Below are positions 8,276 to 16,216 of a stretch of DNA of 64,000 bases, piece by piece. The notes beneath the pieces are model-generated. The model was given only the letters and a program-made list of their open reading frames with translations. It did not search any database and was not told the DNA's origin. This stretch comes from a bacterium. Its GTDB lineage: Bacteria; 4484-113; JAFGCY01. Made by a program: the position numbers and the translations under genes. Positions within the stretch are counted from its first letter, which is position 1; each line of letters opens with the position of its first letter. The stretch lies in NCBI GenBank assembly GCA_020849855.1, contig JADZFO010000038.1, positions 1-64,000 on the forward strand. Direction: 5' to 3'.

Positions 8276-8656
8276 ATGGTGAACCCGGGTCCGCACGATC
8301 TGCACCAGCAGATCTATGACGTTGTGAAGCTCATCCCGCGGGGCCGCGTGGCGACCTACGGGCAGGTGGCGCTCTGGGCCGGCCTGCCGGGCCACGCGCG
8401 CCTCGCGGGCTATGCCCTGTTCAACCTGCCCAAGGACCAGCAGGGCGAGGTGCCCTGGCAGCGGGTGATCAATGCCCAGGGACGGATCAGCTACAGCGAG
8501 GCACGCCAGGGCCACGACCACCTGCAGCGCGAGCTGCTGGAGGCCGAGGGCGTGATCTTTAGCGAGCGGGGCAAAGTAAGCTTCGCGGAGTTTGGCTGGC
8601 AGCCCGAAGGGGAGAGGCAAAGGACAAAGGGCGCAAAGCGGAAGAAGAGAGGCTGA
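8276..8656 (+). CDS. alkyltransferase-like protein (ATL, MGMT-fold without the acceptor cysteine)
   Basis: 126 residues of the DNA-binding O6-alkylguanine-DNA alkyltransferase C-terminal domain: IYDVVKLIPRGRVATYGQVA is the helix-turn-helix, and PWQRVINAQGRIS stands where active MGMT has PCHRV. Trp61 in place of the cysteine is diagnostic of ATL proteins, which bind alkylated guanine and hand it to nucleotide excision repair rather than remove the alkyl group. The last 15 residues (GERQRTKGAKRKKRG) are low-complexity basic and run into a tandem-repeat region that starts 20 bases after the stop. Confidence 0.88.
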   Translation: MVNPGPHDLHQQIYDVVKLIPRGRVATYGQVALWAGLPGHARLAGYALFNLPKDQQGEVPWQRVINAQGRISYSEARQGHDHLQRELLEAEGVIFSERGKVSFAEFGWQPEGERQRTKGAKRKKRG

Positions 8657-8675
8657 TGGCGGTTGGGAGCCGGGA

Positions 8676-8780
8676 GTCGATTGTCGAAAGTCGAAAGTCG
8701 AATGTCGAATGTCGAATGTCGGAGGTCGGAGGTCGGAGGTCGGACGTAGGAAGTCGGGGGTCGGAGGTCGGAAGTCGAGG
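8676..8780 (+). repeat. tandem heptamer array (GTCGAAA/GTCGGAG), 15 units
   Basis: Fifteen consecutive seven-base units begin with GTCG or a one-base variant and change gradually from GTCGAAA and GTCGAAT to GTCGGAG. Three units of the same heptamer recur at 18830-18850. Length seven does keep an ORF frame rotating, and no protein explains the pattern. It resembles the short tandemly repeated heptamers (STRR) described in cyanobacteria. Confidence 0.9.
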
Positions 8781-8831
8781 ATTGAAGGGCTGAAGTCGAG
8801 AGTTGATAGTTAGTGTTCTCAGTTGAAGTTT

Positions 8832-8852
8832 GTAGCGCACAAGAACGTGCGC
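8832..8852. repeat. GTAG-headed palindrome
   Basis: GTAG is followed by GCGCAC-AAGAAC-GTGCGC. The stem is one more member of the dispersed palindrome family and lies just left of the long inverted repeat at 8856-9105. Confidence 0.6.
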
Positions 8853-8855
8853 GAT

Positions 8856-9105
8856 CCCGGAGGGGCCCAGCTTGCCTGGGCCCGCGGCAGAAGAGGCAGC
8901 TCGATGCTGGCCTTGCCGAGGTCCTTTGACTTTCTCGCACAAGCCCTTGAATGCAGCAATTCTGTCCCGACCATTTGAGGAAAGAATCTTGCACCGGCAG
9001 CAAGGATAGTCCTTTGTCGTATCCGCCAGATGACGACGCTCGGCCTTGATGCGGTGTAGAGATTTCAGCGGCGCCGCGGGCCCAGGCAAGCTGGGCCCCT
9101 CCGGG
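8856..9105. repeat. 250-bp element bounded by a perfect 33-bp inverted repeat
   Basis: Positions 8856-8888 and 9073-9105 are exact reverse complements over 33 bases. Each arm is itself palindromic (GGGCCCAG-CTTGC-CTGGGCCC). The 184 bases between hold no ORF that looks real. The block lies between two unrelated heptamer arrays (8676-8780 and 9145-9214). It could be a miniature non-autonomous element or a head-to-head REP pair. Confidence 0.85.
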
Positions 9106-9144
9106 CATACGGAGCGCTGTCTTGAATCCGGTAGCAGTTGCGAT

Positions 9145-9214
9145 CTTGAGTCTTGTGCCTTGAGCCTTGTGCCTTGTGCCTTGAGCCTTGTGCCTTGAGC
9201 CTTGAGCCTTTAGC
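9145..9214 (+). repeat. tandem heptamer array (CTTGAGC/CTTGTGC), 10 units
   Basis: Ten seven-base units, CTTGAGC alternating with CTTGTGC plus edge variants. The same heptamer occurs in reverse at 30842-30869 and forward at 31364-31398, on either side of the four-helix-bundle gene. Confidence 0.9.
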
Positions 9215-9221
9215 ATTCGAA

Positions 9222-9243
9222 GGCGCACGCCGTGCGTCACTAC
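9222..9243. repeat. REP-like palindrome ending in CTAC
   Basis: GGCGCAC-GCC-GTGCGTC followed by ACTAC; read on the other strand it starts with GTAG like other members of the family. It sits between the heptamer array and the small membrane protein gene. Confidence 0.65.
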
Positions 9244-9321
9244 ATCGCCTGCTGCCATGGTGCTACACTCCCCGTGGAAGGCACACTTCTGCGCGCGGGA
9301 TGCGCGCCCACGGGTGACACG

Positions 9322-9567
9322 ATGCTGAGTGTGGTCTGGATTGAGCTGCAGCCTCCCGCGCAGTGGGACGCAGCCGCAAGCATGATGCTGATGCTGGTCT
9401 TTGTCGGCTTCTTCATCGCCGACCACGCCTTCCGCGCGCTGTCCGCCGACCTGGGCTACATCAAGGCGCAGCCCCTGGGTTATTCACTGCCCCTGGCGCT
9501 GCTCTTTGGTGGCATCGGCCTGATGATCGCCGCGGGCTATCTCTTTGTGAAGTGGGCTTCGCTCTAG
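9322..9567 (+). CDS. small two-helix membrane protein of unknown function
   Basis: From the ATG at 9322 the protein has 81 residues with two hydrophobic helices (SMMLMLVFVGFFIADHAF and LPLALLFGGIGLMIAAGYLF) separated by a short polar loop. An in-frame start at 9232 would add residues encoded by the upstream palindrome, so the shorter form is preferred. No family recognised. The 291 bases downstream, to 9858, show no gene or structure I can support. Confidence 0.5.
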   Translation: MLSVVWIELQPPAQWDAAASMMLMLVFVGFFIADHAFRALSADLGYIKAQPLGYSLPLALLFGGIGLMIAAGYLFVKWASL

Positions 9568-9858
9568 AAGTAGAGGATAGAGCGGCGGTGCTTGTGCTTG
9601 TGTTACTCCGTCAGTAGCTGCAGCGTAGATTCTCTCAGTCCAGCAAGTATTCCGGTACATGCAGTATTCGCTTTCCTGACGAATGCGTTCTGGCGCTGGC
9701 TGCTCAGGTGTATTCGTTCTGGCGTCTGCGGCGGGCGGCGCGAGAGGCGCCCAGCCCGCGCAGATCCCCAGAGGGGCATAACCCCTGTCTCCCAAACCCT
9801 TGGAGGTGCAAGAAGGCAATGTTGGCAGGGCTCCTGGCCCCGGCTGCGACAGGCCTTC

Positions 9859-10113
9859 CTAACGCCAGTGCATCACGCCGTTGGCGCTGACACGCGGGCC
9901 AGGCCAGAACATCCGCGCATTGCGGCTGGCCGGGCGCCCTGGTGAGGGGCTGAGCAGGGCAATAACCCCGCTCAGCCCCATCAGGAAGAGGAAGGCATTG
10001 GTGGAAGCATGGTTAGTTGTGCCGTCGGCATTCAGCGCCGTACCAAGCATCCAGCAGAGCCAGACGCCCAGCAGCAGCACCAGATACCTCAGACGAGAGC
10101 GCAACCTGCGCAT
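9859..10113 (-). CDS. small two-helix membrane protein, downstream of an XRE regulator
   Basis: 84 residues. The start at 10113 (MRRLRSRLRYLVLLLG) has GAGGG six bases upstream. Two membrane helices are visible: YLVLLLGVWLCWMLGTAL and NAFLFLMGLSGVIALLSP. It lies 206 bases downstream of the XRE regulator on the same strand. Pairs of a YozG-like XRE regulator with a small membrane protein are common in bacteria; the function of the membrane partner is generally unknown. Confidence 0.6.
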   Translation of the reverse strand: MRRLRSRLRYLVLLLGVWLCWMLGTALNADGTTNHASTNAFLFLMGLSGVIALLSPSPGRPASRNARMFWPGPRVSANGVMHWR

Positions 10114-10319
10114 ATCCAACCCTCGACAGGTCCCCGCTTCAGCGGACGGACCGGATTCCTCCCACTTCGCCATTCCTCCTCCCCCTGCCGGGAGACCGCG
10201 GGACGAATCCGGGGCGCTGCACGCTCGACAGCGCCCCGGTCTCAACCCTCGCGAGCTCACCCATGCAAGCTGCATCATTTGCGGCCGCGGCCGCCAGGTT
10301 GACCCGGGCCAGCAGGGCC

Positions 10320-10535
10320 TCAGCCCGGCTGCTCCGTCTCCGCCAGCTCAAACAACTGCTCCACGCTCAGCCCGAAAATCCGGGCCAGCCTCAGCGCCAA
10401 TGTCACCGACGGCTCAGCCTTCCCACGCTCAATGGCGTGGATGGCCTGCCGGCTTACCCCTGCCGCCCTGGCCAGCTCTTCCTGTGACAGGTCGAGCCTC
10501 GCGCGGTGCATCCGCACCGTGTTATTCAGCTTCAT
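10320..10535 (-). CDS. XRE-family helix-turn-helix regulator
   Basis: 71 residues, almost entirely a Cro/C1 helix-turn-helix: RMHRARLDLSQEELARAAGVSRQAIHAIERGKAEPSVTLALRLARIFGLSVEQLF. The start MKLNNTVRMHRARL matches the usual length of the small YozG-like XRE proteins; the longer reading frame upstream is low-complexity and unlikely. It probably regulates itself and the small membrane protein gene downstream. The 278 bases upstream to the end of the AhpD-like gene show no feature beyond an AT-rich stretch around 10560-10680. Confidence 0.8.
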   Translation of the reverse strand: MKLNNTVRMHRARLDLSQEELARAAGVSRQAIHAIERGKAEPSVTLALRLARIFGLSVEQLFELAETEQPG

Positions 10536-10927
10536 CAGGCCCCTGTAAAGCATCTGTGTAAAGCAAGCTTTACCAGATGAAGCGTTGACACGACGAACTA
10601 TAAGCCTAACGCGACAGAATGTCAAGTATCTTGGAGTAATGTACGGCAAAGTTTACAAAATGACGTGGAGTATACGCCGCAGGCTATCCGACAGCGTCTG
10701 GTATGCGCGGGCATGCAGGCCCTGAGGCCAGTGTTGATCAGGCTGCGCCAGAGAAAGGCGAAGGACAAGCGCGCCGAGGCGGCCTGGCATGCGTCCTGGC
10801 GGCAAGCTGCAGCAGGCGGCACTCAGGACCGCGCACTGTGACTGGACAAGGCAGCGGGCACTGAATCAGCCGCCGCGAAGGGGCATGTAGAACATGTAAA
10901 CAGGCAGGTTTCGCAGGGCCGGCAGGA

Positions 10928-11494
10928 TCAGTCCGGCCAGGCGTAGGGCTCGTCCGCCGGATCGAGCTCGATCTCCATGAGCTGGTCCGCGAAGTTGGAG
11001 AGGACCTTGGTGGCGATGGCCAGCACAACTTCCAGGGCCTGCTGGCGGGTGTAGCCGGCTGCCAGGAAGTTCTCGAAGTCCACATCTGACACTTTGCCCC
11101 GGCCTTCATAGAGCTGCTCCGCGAAGCGGCGCAGCGCCTGCTGGCGCTCATCGGGCAGCCCGGCCCCGCTGCGCAGGGCGGCGATGAGCTGCGGATCCAG
11201 CTTCTGGCGCACAGCTGAAGCGGTGTGGGCAGCCATACAGTAATGGCAGTCATTCAGGCGCGAGATGCTGAGCATGATGGTCTGCTTCTCGGCCACACTC
11301 ATCCGGCAGCGCGCCACCTGCTGGTTCAGCGCGCTGAAGGCTTCGAAGGCCTGCGGCGACAAGGCCAGACCGCGGGCCCAGTTGGGCAGATAGCCCATCC
11401 GCGTTTTCAGACTGGCAAGTTGTTCGCGCAGCGATTCCGGGGCATTCTGCTCGTCAAGCAACTCGAATCCGCGCCGGCTGATTTCTTCCTGCAT
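10928..11494 (-). CDS. AhpD/carboxymuconolactone decarboxylase-like peroxidase-related protein
   Basis: 188 residues of the all-helical CMD/AhpD fold. The redox pair is in LNDCHYCMAAHTA (CxxCxxxH), preceded by AEKQTIMLSISR as in peroxidase-related CMD proteins. Such proteins reduce peroxides or relay electrons through the disulfide. The N-terminal 70 residues (LASLKTRMGYLPNWARGLALSPQAFEAF) fit the uncharacterised peroxidase-related subfamily. It stands alone, with the tRNA gene starting 85 bases upstream of its start on the opposite strand. Confidence 0.82.
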   Translation of the reverse strand: MQEEISRRGFELLDEQNAPESLREQLASLKTRMGYLPNWARGLALSPQAFEAFSALNQQVARCRMSVAEKQTIMLSISRLNDCHYCMAAHTASAVRQKLDPQLIAALRSGAGLPDERQQALRRFAEQLYEGRGKVSDVDFENFLAAGYTRQQALEVVLAIATKVLSNFADQLMEIELDPADEPYAWPD

Positions 11495-11579
11495 CGCTAA
11501 CCTCTGTGTCCGCCGCTGGCGGCCATTTATGACCGCCCCCGGCCGGGCCGGTTATGTTAGACTCAGTTTCACTGTACAG

Positions 11580-11655
11580 GCGCCCGTAGCTCAGTGGATA
11601 GAGCATCAGTCTTCTAAACTGATGGTCGCAGGTTCGATCCCTGCCGGGCGCGCCA
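11580..11655 (+). tRNA. tRNA-Arg (anticodon TCT)
   Basis: A 76-base cloverleaf: acceptor GCGCCCG pairs with CGGGCGC, the D arm reads TAGCTCAGTGGATAGAGC, the anticodon stem-loop is TCAGT-CTTCTAA-ACTGA with anticodon TCT reading AGA, and the T arm contains GGTTCGATCC. The discriminator G and CCA are encoded in the DNA. Confidence 0.97.
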
Positions 11656-11777
11656 GCAGTGCTTATCCAGATACCTGCCATCCATTTCAAACTAATTCAT
11701 ACTGAACACGCTATGACTTCAGTATCAATTCGGACTTTGGGCACTGCATTAATGCTGACTTGATGTAATATAGACAA

Positions 11778-12290
11778 GTGATCACGAAAACGTCCGAGTT
11801 GGCAGTCCAAATTTTGATGTACGTGGCCTCACGGCCAAACCGTGAGATCCCCGTACCGCCCAAGCAGATTGCGGACGCCTCCAAGGCCTCGCCCAGCTAC
11901 ATCGCGAAGGTGGCATCCTCACTGGTGCGGGCGGGCATTCTGCGCGCACACCGCGGGGCGATGGGCGGCGTGACTCTGGCAGCACAGCCGGAAAAGCTGA
12001 CCTTGTTTGAGATCGTGGAAACCAGCCAGGGCCGCATACTGGCGGACTACTGCGATGGCCACTTTGAACTTGACAAGGTTTGCAACTGGCACAAGGCCAT
12101 GCATCAGCTTTACACCTCCACGGTCAGCGTCCTCAAGCGCTGGACCCTGGCCGACCTGCTGGCCAAGCCCGCCCCGGATGTGCATCAGCATGGCGACTCT
12201 TTCTGCCGCCTGGCCCGCAGTGGCTTTGACTGGCTCAAGCTGGGAGACATGATCGCGGCAGGCGAGCCCCCGCCGCGTAAGCGCCGCTAA
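11778..12290 (+). CDS. Rrf2-family transcriptional regulator
   Basis: 170 residues with a GTG start. The N-terminal winged helix (SELAVQILMYVASRPN, PPKQIADASKASPSYIAKVASSLVRAGILRAHRGAMGGVTLA) is typical Rrf2. Cysteines in DYCDGHFELDKVC, plus nearby histidines, fall in the region where IscR and NsrR bind an Fe-S cluster, but only two of three usual cysteines are obvious. It sits 265 bases upstream of the Rieske-cyt b-octaheme operon on the same strand and is the obvious candidate to control it in response to a redox or nitrogen-oxide signal; that is inference. Confidence 0.85.
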   Translation: MITKTSELAVQILMYVASRPNREIPVPPKQIADASKASPSYIAKVASSLVRAGILRAHRGAMGGVTLAAQPEKLTLFEIVETSQGRILADYCDGHFELDKVCNWHKAMHQLYTSTVSVLKRWTLADLLAKPAPDVHQHGDSFCRLARSGFDWLKLGDMIAAGEPPPRKRR

Positions 12291-12483
12291 AGCTGCTGCA
12301 GCTGTAAGTCCGAATCCGCATCCTGCGGCGTCTTCGCGCGCGCACAGCCTTGCGCACCAGCCCGCCATTCGGAATCAGCGCCAGGCACTCTGAACAGCAC
12401 CTCCGGAGCCCCTGCCGCCCACACGGTCGCCCGGGGTCCAGACTGCCTTCCTGCTGCAAGTAAATCGGACTTAACTGTATAAA

Positions 12484-12496
12484 GATAACCGTTATC
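12484..12496. promoter_or_regulatory. perfect palindrome upstream of the Rieske operon
   Basis: GATAACCGTTATC is a 13-base perfect palindrome 60 bases before the Rieske start, in the only AT-rich part of the intergenic region. It is a plausible operator for the adjacent Rrf2 regulator or another dimeric protein. Confidence 0.4.
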
Positions 12497-12555
12497 GCAG
12501 CTAACAGATAAGCATTGTCTGATTCGTGCTACACTCCGCTCGGGAGGACAGACAA

Positions 12556-13095
12556 ATGCACAAGTCTGATTTCGACCCTGAAGAATCTGCGCCCGGCGGG
12601 CTGACCCGGCGCGGATGGATCGGCACCCTGGGCGCGCTGGCGATGACCGGCGGTCTGCTGGCCGGCTATGGCACCTTTGCCGCCTATGCCCTGCGCTTTC
12701 TCTATCCTCCGCGGCCCCAGGACAAGGTCTGGCTGCTGGTGGCTCCGGTTGCATCCTTTGCCAAGGGTGACAACCTGAGCTTCCGCACCCCCAGCGGAGC
12801 AAAGGTTGCAATCGCGCGGCAGGGAGACAGCGAGGATGTGGAGAGCTTCATCGCCCTTGGCAGCACCTGCCCGCACCTGGGCTGCCAGGTCTTCTGGGAA
12901 GGCCAGAACAATCGCTTCTTCTGCCCCTGCCACAACGGTGAGTTCGACCCCAGCGGCAAGGGGATTGGGGGCCCTCCCGGCGAAGCCGGCCAGAGCCTGC
13001 CGCGCTACCCGCTGAAGGTTGAAACGGGCCTGCTTTACATCCAGGTCCCGGCGGAAGGCCTGCCTCAGCCGCGCGCTGAGCTGGAACAGGTTTAG
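12556..13095 (+). CDS. Rieske [2Fe-2S] protein of a cytochrome bc/b6f-type complex
   Basis: 179 residues. A single N-terminal helix after TRRGWIGTLGAL (a twin-arginine-like signal-anchor) precedes the Rieske domain with both cluster boxes, CPHLGC and CPCHNGEF, and the proline loop GGPPG. It transfers electrons from quinol at the Qo site to the complex's cytochrome. GGAGG eight bases before the ATG at 12556 decides the start. The cytochrome b gene follows after nine bases and the octaheme cytochrome after that. Confidence 0.95.
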   Translation: MHKSDFDPEESAPGGLTRRGWIGTLGALAMTGGLLAGYGTFAAYALRFLYPPRPQDKVWLLVAPVASFAKGDNLSFRTPSGAKVAIARQGDSEDVESFIALGSTCPHLGCQVFWEGQNNRFFCPCHNGEFDPSGKGIGGPPGEAGQSLPRYPLKVETGLLYIQVPAEGLPQPRAELEQV

Positions 13096-13104
13096 GAGGC
13101 TGCC

Positions 13105-14157
13105 ATGTCTGCCCTGCGAGAGTGGTTTCGAGAACGCATCCCGGTCAGCGGCGAGCAGATCCGCGAGCTGACCAACGAGCCGGTGCCCAACCACCTGAAG
13201 CGCTGGTGGTTCTGCCTTGGCGGCACCGCGGCATATCTCTTCGTGATGCAGCTGGTCACCGGCATCCTGCTGGCCTTCTATTACCAGGCCACGCCGGAAA
13301 CGGCCTTCGCCAGCGTGCAGTACATCACCGACGAGGTCGCCTTCGGCTGGTACCTGCGCAGCCTGCACAAGTGGGGCAGCATCCTGATGGTCGCGGCCGT
13401 GGTGCTGCACCAGATGCGGGTCTACTTCACCGGGGCCTACCGGCGCCCGCGCGAGCTGAACTGGATCATCGGCATGTGCCTGCTCTTCCTGACCCTGGTG
13501 GCCGGCTTCACCGGCTACAGCCTGGTCTTTGAGCAGCTCTCCTACTGGGGCGCCACCGTCGGCTCCAACATCGCCGACTCTATCCCGCTGATCGGCGGCT
13601 TCATGAAGCAGATGCTGCTGGGCGGCGAGGTCTACAACGAGCACACGCTCAGCCGCTTCTTCATCCTGCACGGCGCGGCCATGCCGGTGCTGATCATCCT
13701 GGTCTTCGCACTGCATATCGCCATGATCCGCATGCAGGGCGTGACCGAGTTCAGCGACCCGAGTGATGAGAAGCCGGGCAAGCCCAGGACCTTCAACTTC
13801 TTCCCGGACCACCTGCTGACCGAGATCCTCATCGGCACCGTGCTGATGATCCTGCTCAGCAGCCTGGCCACCATCTTCCCGGCCACGATGGGCGAAGCCG
13901 CCAACCCCCTGGTCACCCCCGAGGTGATCAAGCCGGAGTGGTACTTCTACGTGGTCTTCCGCTGGCTCAAGCTCTTCCCGGCCGCCATCGCCCTGCTGAC
14001 GACCGGCCTGGTGGTCTTCACCATGTTTGCCTGGCCCTGGATTGACGGCGCGATCCGCAGGCGCCGCCCGGGCAGCGAAGCCAGCGTCTACATCGGCATC
14101 TGCGGCGTTATCGCCATCATCGGCCTGACCGTCTGGGAGGCCCTGGTCAAGCACTAA
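13105..14157 (+). CDS. cytochrome b (fused b6/subunit IV) of a bc-type complex
   Basis: 350 residues, about eight membrane helices. Haem ligands are in LHKWGSILMVAAVVLHQM (His pair separated by 13 residues) and LHGAAMPVLIILVFALH (separated by 14). The Qo-site motif PEWY is present in VIKPEWYFYVVFRW. The C-terminal part corresponds to subunit IV but is shorter than in mitochondrial cytochrome b. It is 9 bases after the Rieske gene and 35 bases before the octaheme cytochrome, with no cytochrome c1 gene in the operon. Confidence 0.95.
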   Translation: MSALREWFRERIPVSGEQIRELTNEPVPNHLKRWWFCLGGTAAYLFVMQLVTGILLAFYYQATPETAFASVQYITDEVAFGWYLRSLHKWGSILMVAAVVLHQMRVYFTGAYRRPRELNWIIGMCLLFLTLVAGFTGYSLVFEQLSYWGATVGSNIADSIPLIGGFMKQMLLGGEVYNEHTLSRFFILHGAAMPVLIILVFALHIAMIRMQGVTEFSDPSDEKPGKPRTFNFFPDHLLTEILIGTVLMILLSSLATIFPATMGEAANPLVTPEVIKPEWYFYVVFRWLKLFPAAIALLTTGLVVFTMFAWPWIDGAIRRRRPGSEASVYIGICGVIAIIGLTVWEALVKH

Positions 14158-14192
14158 AGCTGCCGCCGGGGGACGGCGGCTGGAGGTATGCA

Positions 14193-15833
14193 ATGTCGCT
14201 CAACACCAAACAGTGGATCATCGCCGCCATGGGACTGCTGTTCCTGGTTTCGCTGGTCCTCGTGCAGTGGATGGAAGTCACGCGCAAGCAGGAGGAGACC
14301 GGGGTGCGCGCGGCGCATATCAGTGTGCCGGCCAGCTCATCGAAGTGTGTGAAGTGCCACATGGAGGAAACTCCCGGCATCATCGAGCACTGGAAGGGCA
14401 GCGGCCACGCCGAGAAGGGCGTGGGCTGCGTGGACTGCCACCGGGCCAAGGAAGGCGAGGCGGATGCCTACATGCATGAAGGCGCGCTGATCGCGGCGGT
14501 GGTCACGCCCCTGGACTGCTCGCAGTGCCACCCCAAAGAGGCGCAGCAGTTCCAGGCCAGCCATCACTCGGAGGCCGGCAACATCCTGGCCTCGCTGGAC
14601 AACCTGCTGGCCGAGACCGTCGAGGGCCACCGCGGCAGCTTCAACCCCCACGGCCCGACGCCGGGAATGCTGGAGATCAAGGAAGTCAACGGCATGGCCT
14701 CCGCCTCGCTGGGCTGCAAGCAGTGCCACGGGGCCAAGGTGGGCATCCTGACCACCGACGGCGGCAGCATCACGGTGGATGACCTTAAGCCCGACGCCAA
14801 TGGCATGCCGACGGACACGAGCCTGCTGGCGAAGATCAAGAAGAACGACAAGGGCCGCCCGATGCTGGACCCCGGCACCTGGCCCAATACCGGCATCGGC
14901 CGCCTGAACCTTGACGGCTCCAAGGGCTCCTGCACAGCCTGCCACAGCCGCCACGACTTCAGCCCGCGCCGCGCGCGCCAGCCGGAGAACTGCGGCAAGT
15001 GCCACATGGGCCCTGACCACCCGCAGATTGAGATCTATAACGAGTCCAAGCACGGCATCGCCTACCGCGACCAGAAGGACGAGATGAACCTCGACGCCAA
15101 GCACTGGGTGCTGGGCAAGGACTACACCGCCGCGCCGACCTGCGCCTCCTGTCACATGAGCGGCAATATCCGCAACGGCGGCGAGATCACCCACGACCCC
15201 GGCGAGCGCATCTCCTGGACCAACCGCCCGCCGATCTCCAAGCTGCTGGACACGGACAAGGACCACAAGCTGGTCACAGAGAAGGACCCGGCCAAGCGCG
15301 CGGGCATGATCGAGGATTCCTGGCAGAAGAAGCGCCAGCGCATGCAGATGGCCTGCGCCTCCTGCCACACTAGCGACTACATCAACAGCTTCTATAAGCA
15401 GTATGACGACCTGGTGATCCTCTACAACGAGAAGTACGGCAAGCCGGGCCAGGCGATCATGGACGTGCTGCACGAGCAGGGCCTGCTGAGCAAGCCGGAC
15501 TTCGACGAGCCCGCCGAGTGGGAGTGGTACCTGATCTGGCACCACCAGGGCCGCCGCGCGCGCCACGGCGCCAGCATGATGGGCCCGGACTATACGCACT
15601 GGCACGGCATGTTCGAGGTCGCCGAGGCCTGGTACCAGAAGTTCATCCCCGAGGTGCGCCACGTGATCGAAGAAGCCCGCGCCGCCGGCAAGACGGCCGA
15701 GGCCGAGGCCTGCAGCAAGGTGGTCGAAGAGATCATGAGCCGCCCGGAGAACGCCTGGGAGAAGGGCGGCGACGCTGCGGCAAGCGCCGAGATCGAGAAG
15801 GCCATGGCCGAGCGCTACGGCAAGGATAAGTAG
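14193..15833 (+). CDS. membrane-anchored octaheme cytochrome c, hydroxylamine oxidoreductase-like
   Basis: 546 residues. An N-terminal uncleaved helix (WIIAAMGLLFLVSLVLVQW) anchors a periplasmic domain with eight CxxCH motifs, starting near residues 52, 79, 109, 175, 247, 267, 317 and 388. The heme spacing, IYNESKHGIAYRD after the sixth motif and a C-terminal helical domain match the HAO/octaheme family. A conserved-looking Tyr467 in GPDYTHWHG lies where some HAO-family proteins carry the tyrosine that cross-links the catalytic heme; I cannot confirm the match without an alignment. It takes the place of cytochrome c1 in this operon. The stop TAG falls in a GTAG palindrome head. Confidence 0.9.
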   Translation: MSLNTKQWIIAAMGLLFLVSLVLVQWMEVTRKQEETGVRAAHISVPASSSKCVKCHMEETPGIIEHWKGSGHAEKGVGCVDCHRAKEGEADAYMHEGALIAAVVTPLDCSQCHPKEAQQFQASHHSEAGNILASLDNLLAETVEGHRGSFNPHGPTPGMLEIKEVNGMASASLGCKQCHGAKVGILTTDGGSITVDDLKPDANGMPTDTSLLAKIKKNDKGRPMLDPGTWPNTGIGRLNLDGSKGSCTACHSRHDFSPRRARQPENCGKCHMGPDHPQIEIYNESKHGIAYRDQKDEMNLDAKHWVLGKDYTAAPTCASCHMSGNIRNGGEITHDPGERISWTNRPPISKLLDTDKDHKLVTEKDPAKRAGMIEDSWQKKRQRMQMACASCHTSDYINSFYKQYDDLVILYNEKYGKPGQAIMDVLHEQGLLSKPDFDEPAEWEWYLIWHHQGRRARHGASMMGPDYTHWHGMFEVAEAWYQKFIPEVRHVIEEARAAGKTAEAEACSKVVEEIMSRPENAWEKGGDAAASAEIEKAMAERYGKDK

Positions 15834-15850
15834 CGCCGGCCAGTGCCGCA

Positions 15851-15873
15851 GTAGCGCCGGCCCCCGTGCCGGC
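15851..15873. repeat. GTAG-headed REP-like palindrome
   Basis: GTAG-C then GCCGGC-CCCCGT-GCCGGC. A partial copy of its start (GTAGCGCCGGC) overlaps the stop codon of the octaheme gene at 15829-15840. Confidence 0.55.
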
Positions 15874-15902
15874 GGACTGCGTGCAACAATTAGCGATCCT
15901 TA

Positions 15903-15930
15903 AGGGCCGGGGCCAGTCCCCGGCCCTCTT
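15903..15930 (+). terminator. probable Rho-independent terminator of the Rieske-cyt b-octaheme operon
   Basis: GGGCCGGGG-CCAGT-CCCCGGCCC forms a nine-pair GC stem followed by TCTTT. It is 70 bases past the octaheme stop. Confidence 0.65.
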
Positions 15931-16055
15931 TGCAGGGTGCAGAGCTTGCCGGCATGGATAGCCAGGAAAGATCCGGCGTTTGGAATGCAGGCAGGATGCC
16001 CGCGCTCCGGTTCTATCCGCCGCCTTCTGCATTCAGCCTATTGCCTTGTCGTCGC

Positions 16056-16168
16056 GCGCACGCAGTGCGCCACTACTATGTTCCTCTGCCTCGCCGTCAG
16101 GCGCACGCATTGCGCTGCAGGTCCGCTGCCCGAAATCGCCACCGCGGGCGCGCTCCACGCGCCCCTAC
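16056..16168. repeat. cluster of three REP-like palindromes
   Basis: Three hairpins: GCGCAC-GCA-GTGCGC then CACTAC (16056-16076); GCGCA-CGCAT-TGCGC (16101-16115); GGGCGCG-CTCCA-CGCGCCC then CTAC (16146-16168). The trailing CTAC is GTAG on the other strand. Arms differ between copies but each is self-complementary. Confidence 0.75.
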
Positions 16169-16171
16169 TCT

Positions 16172-16206
16172 GCCATTAGCCATTTGCCATTAGCCATTAG
16201 CCATTA
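16172..16206 (+). repeat. tandem heptamer array (GCCATTA), 5 units
   Basis: Five units, GCCATTA with one GCCATTT variant, follow directly on the palindrome cluster. Together with 15834-16055 this fills the 567-base gap between the octaheme and HTH-TPR genes; no gene is visible there. Confidence 0.85.
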
Positions 16207-16216
16207 GCCGTGGCTC

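Noticed and set aside
8676-9214. CRISPR array
   Set aside because: The repeats are seven bases, directly adjacent without spacers, and no cas genes are present.
8491-9426. Minus-strand 311-codon frame across the heptamer and inverted-repeat region
   Set aside because: It owes its length to heptamers being read in rotating frame, giving RPPTSDLR-type repeats; no ribosome site or family similarity.
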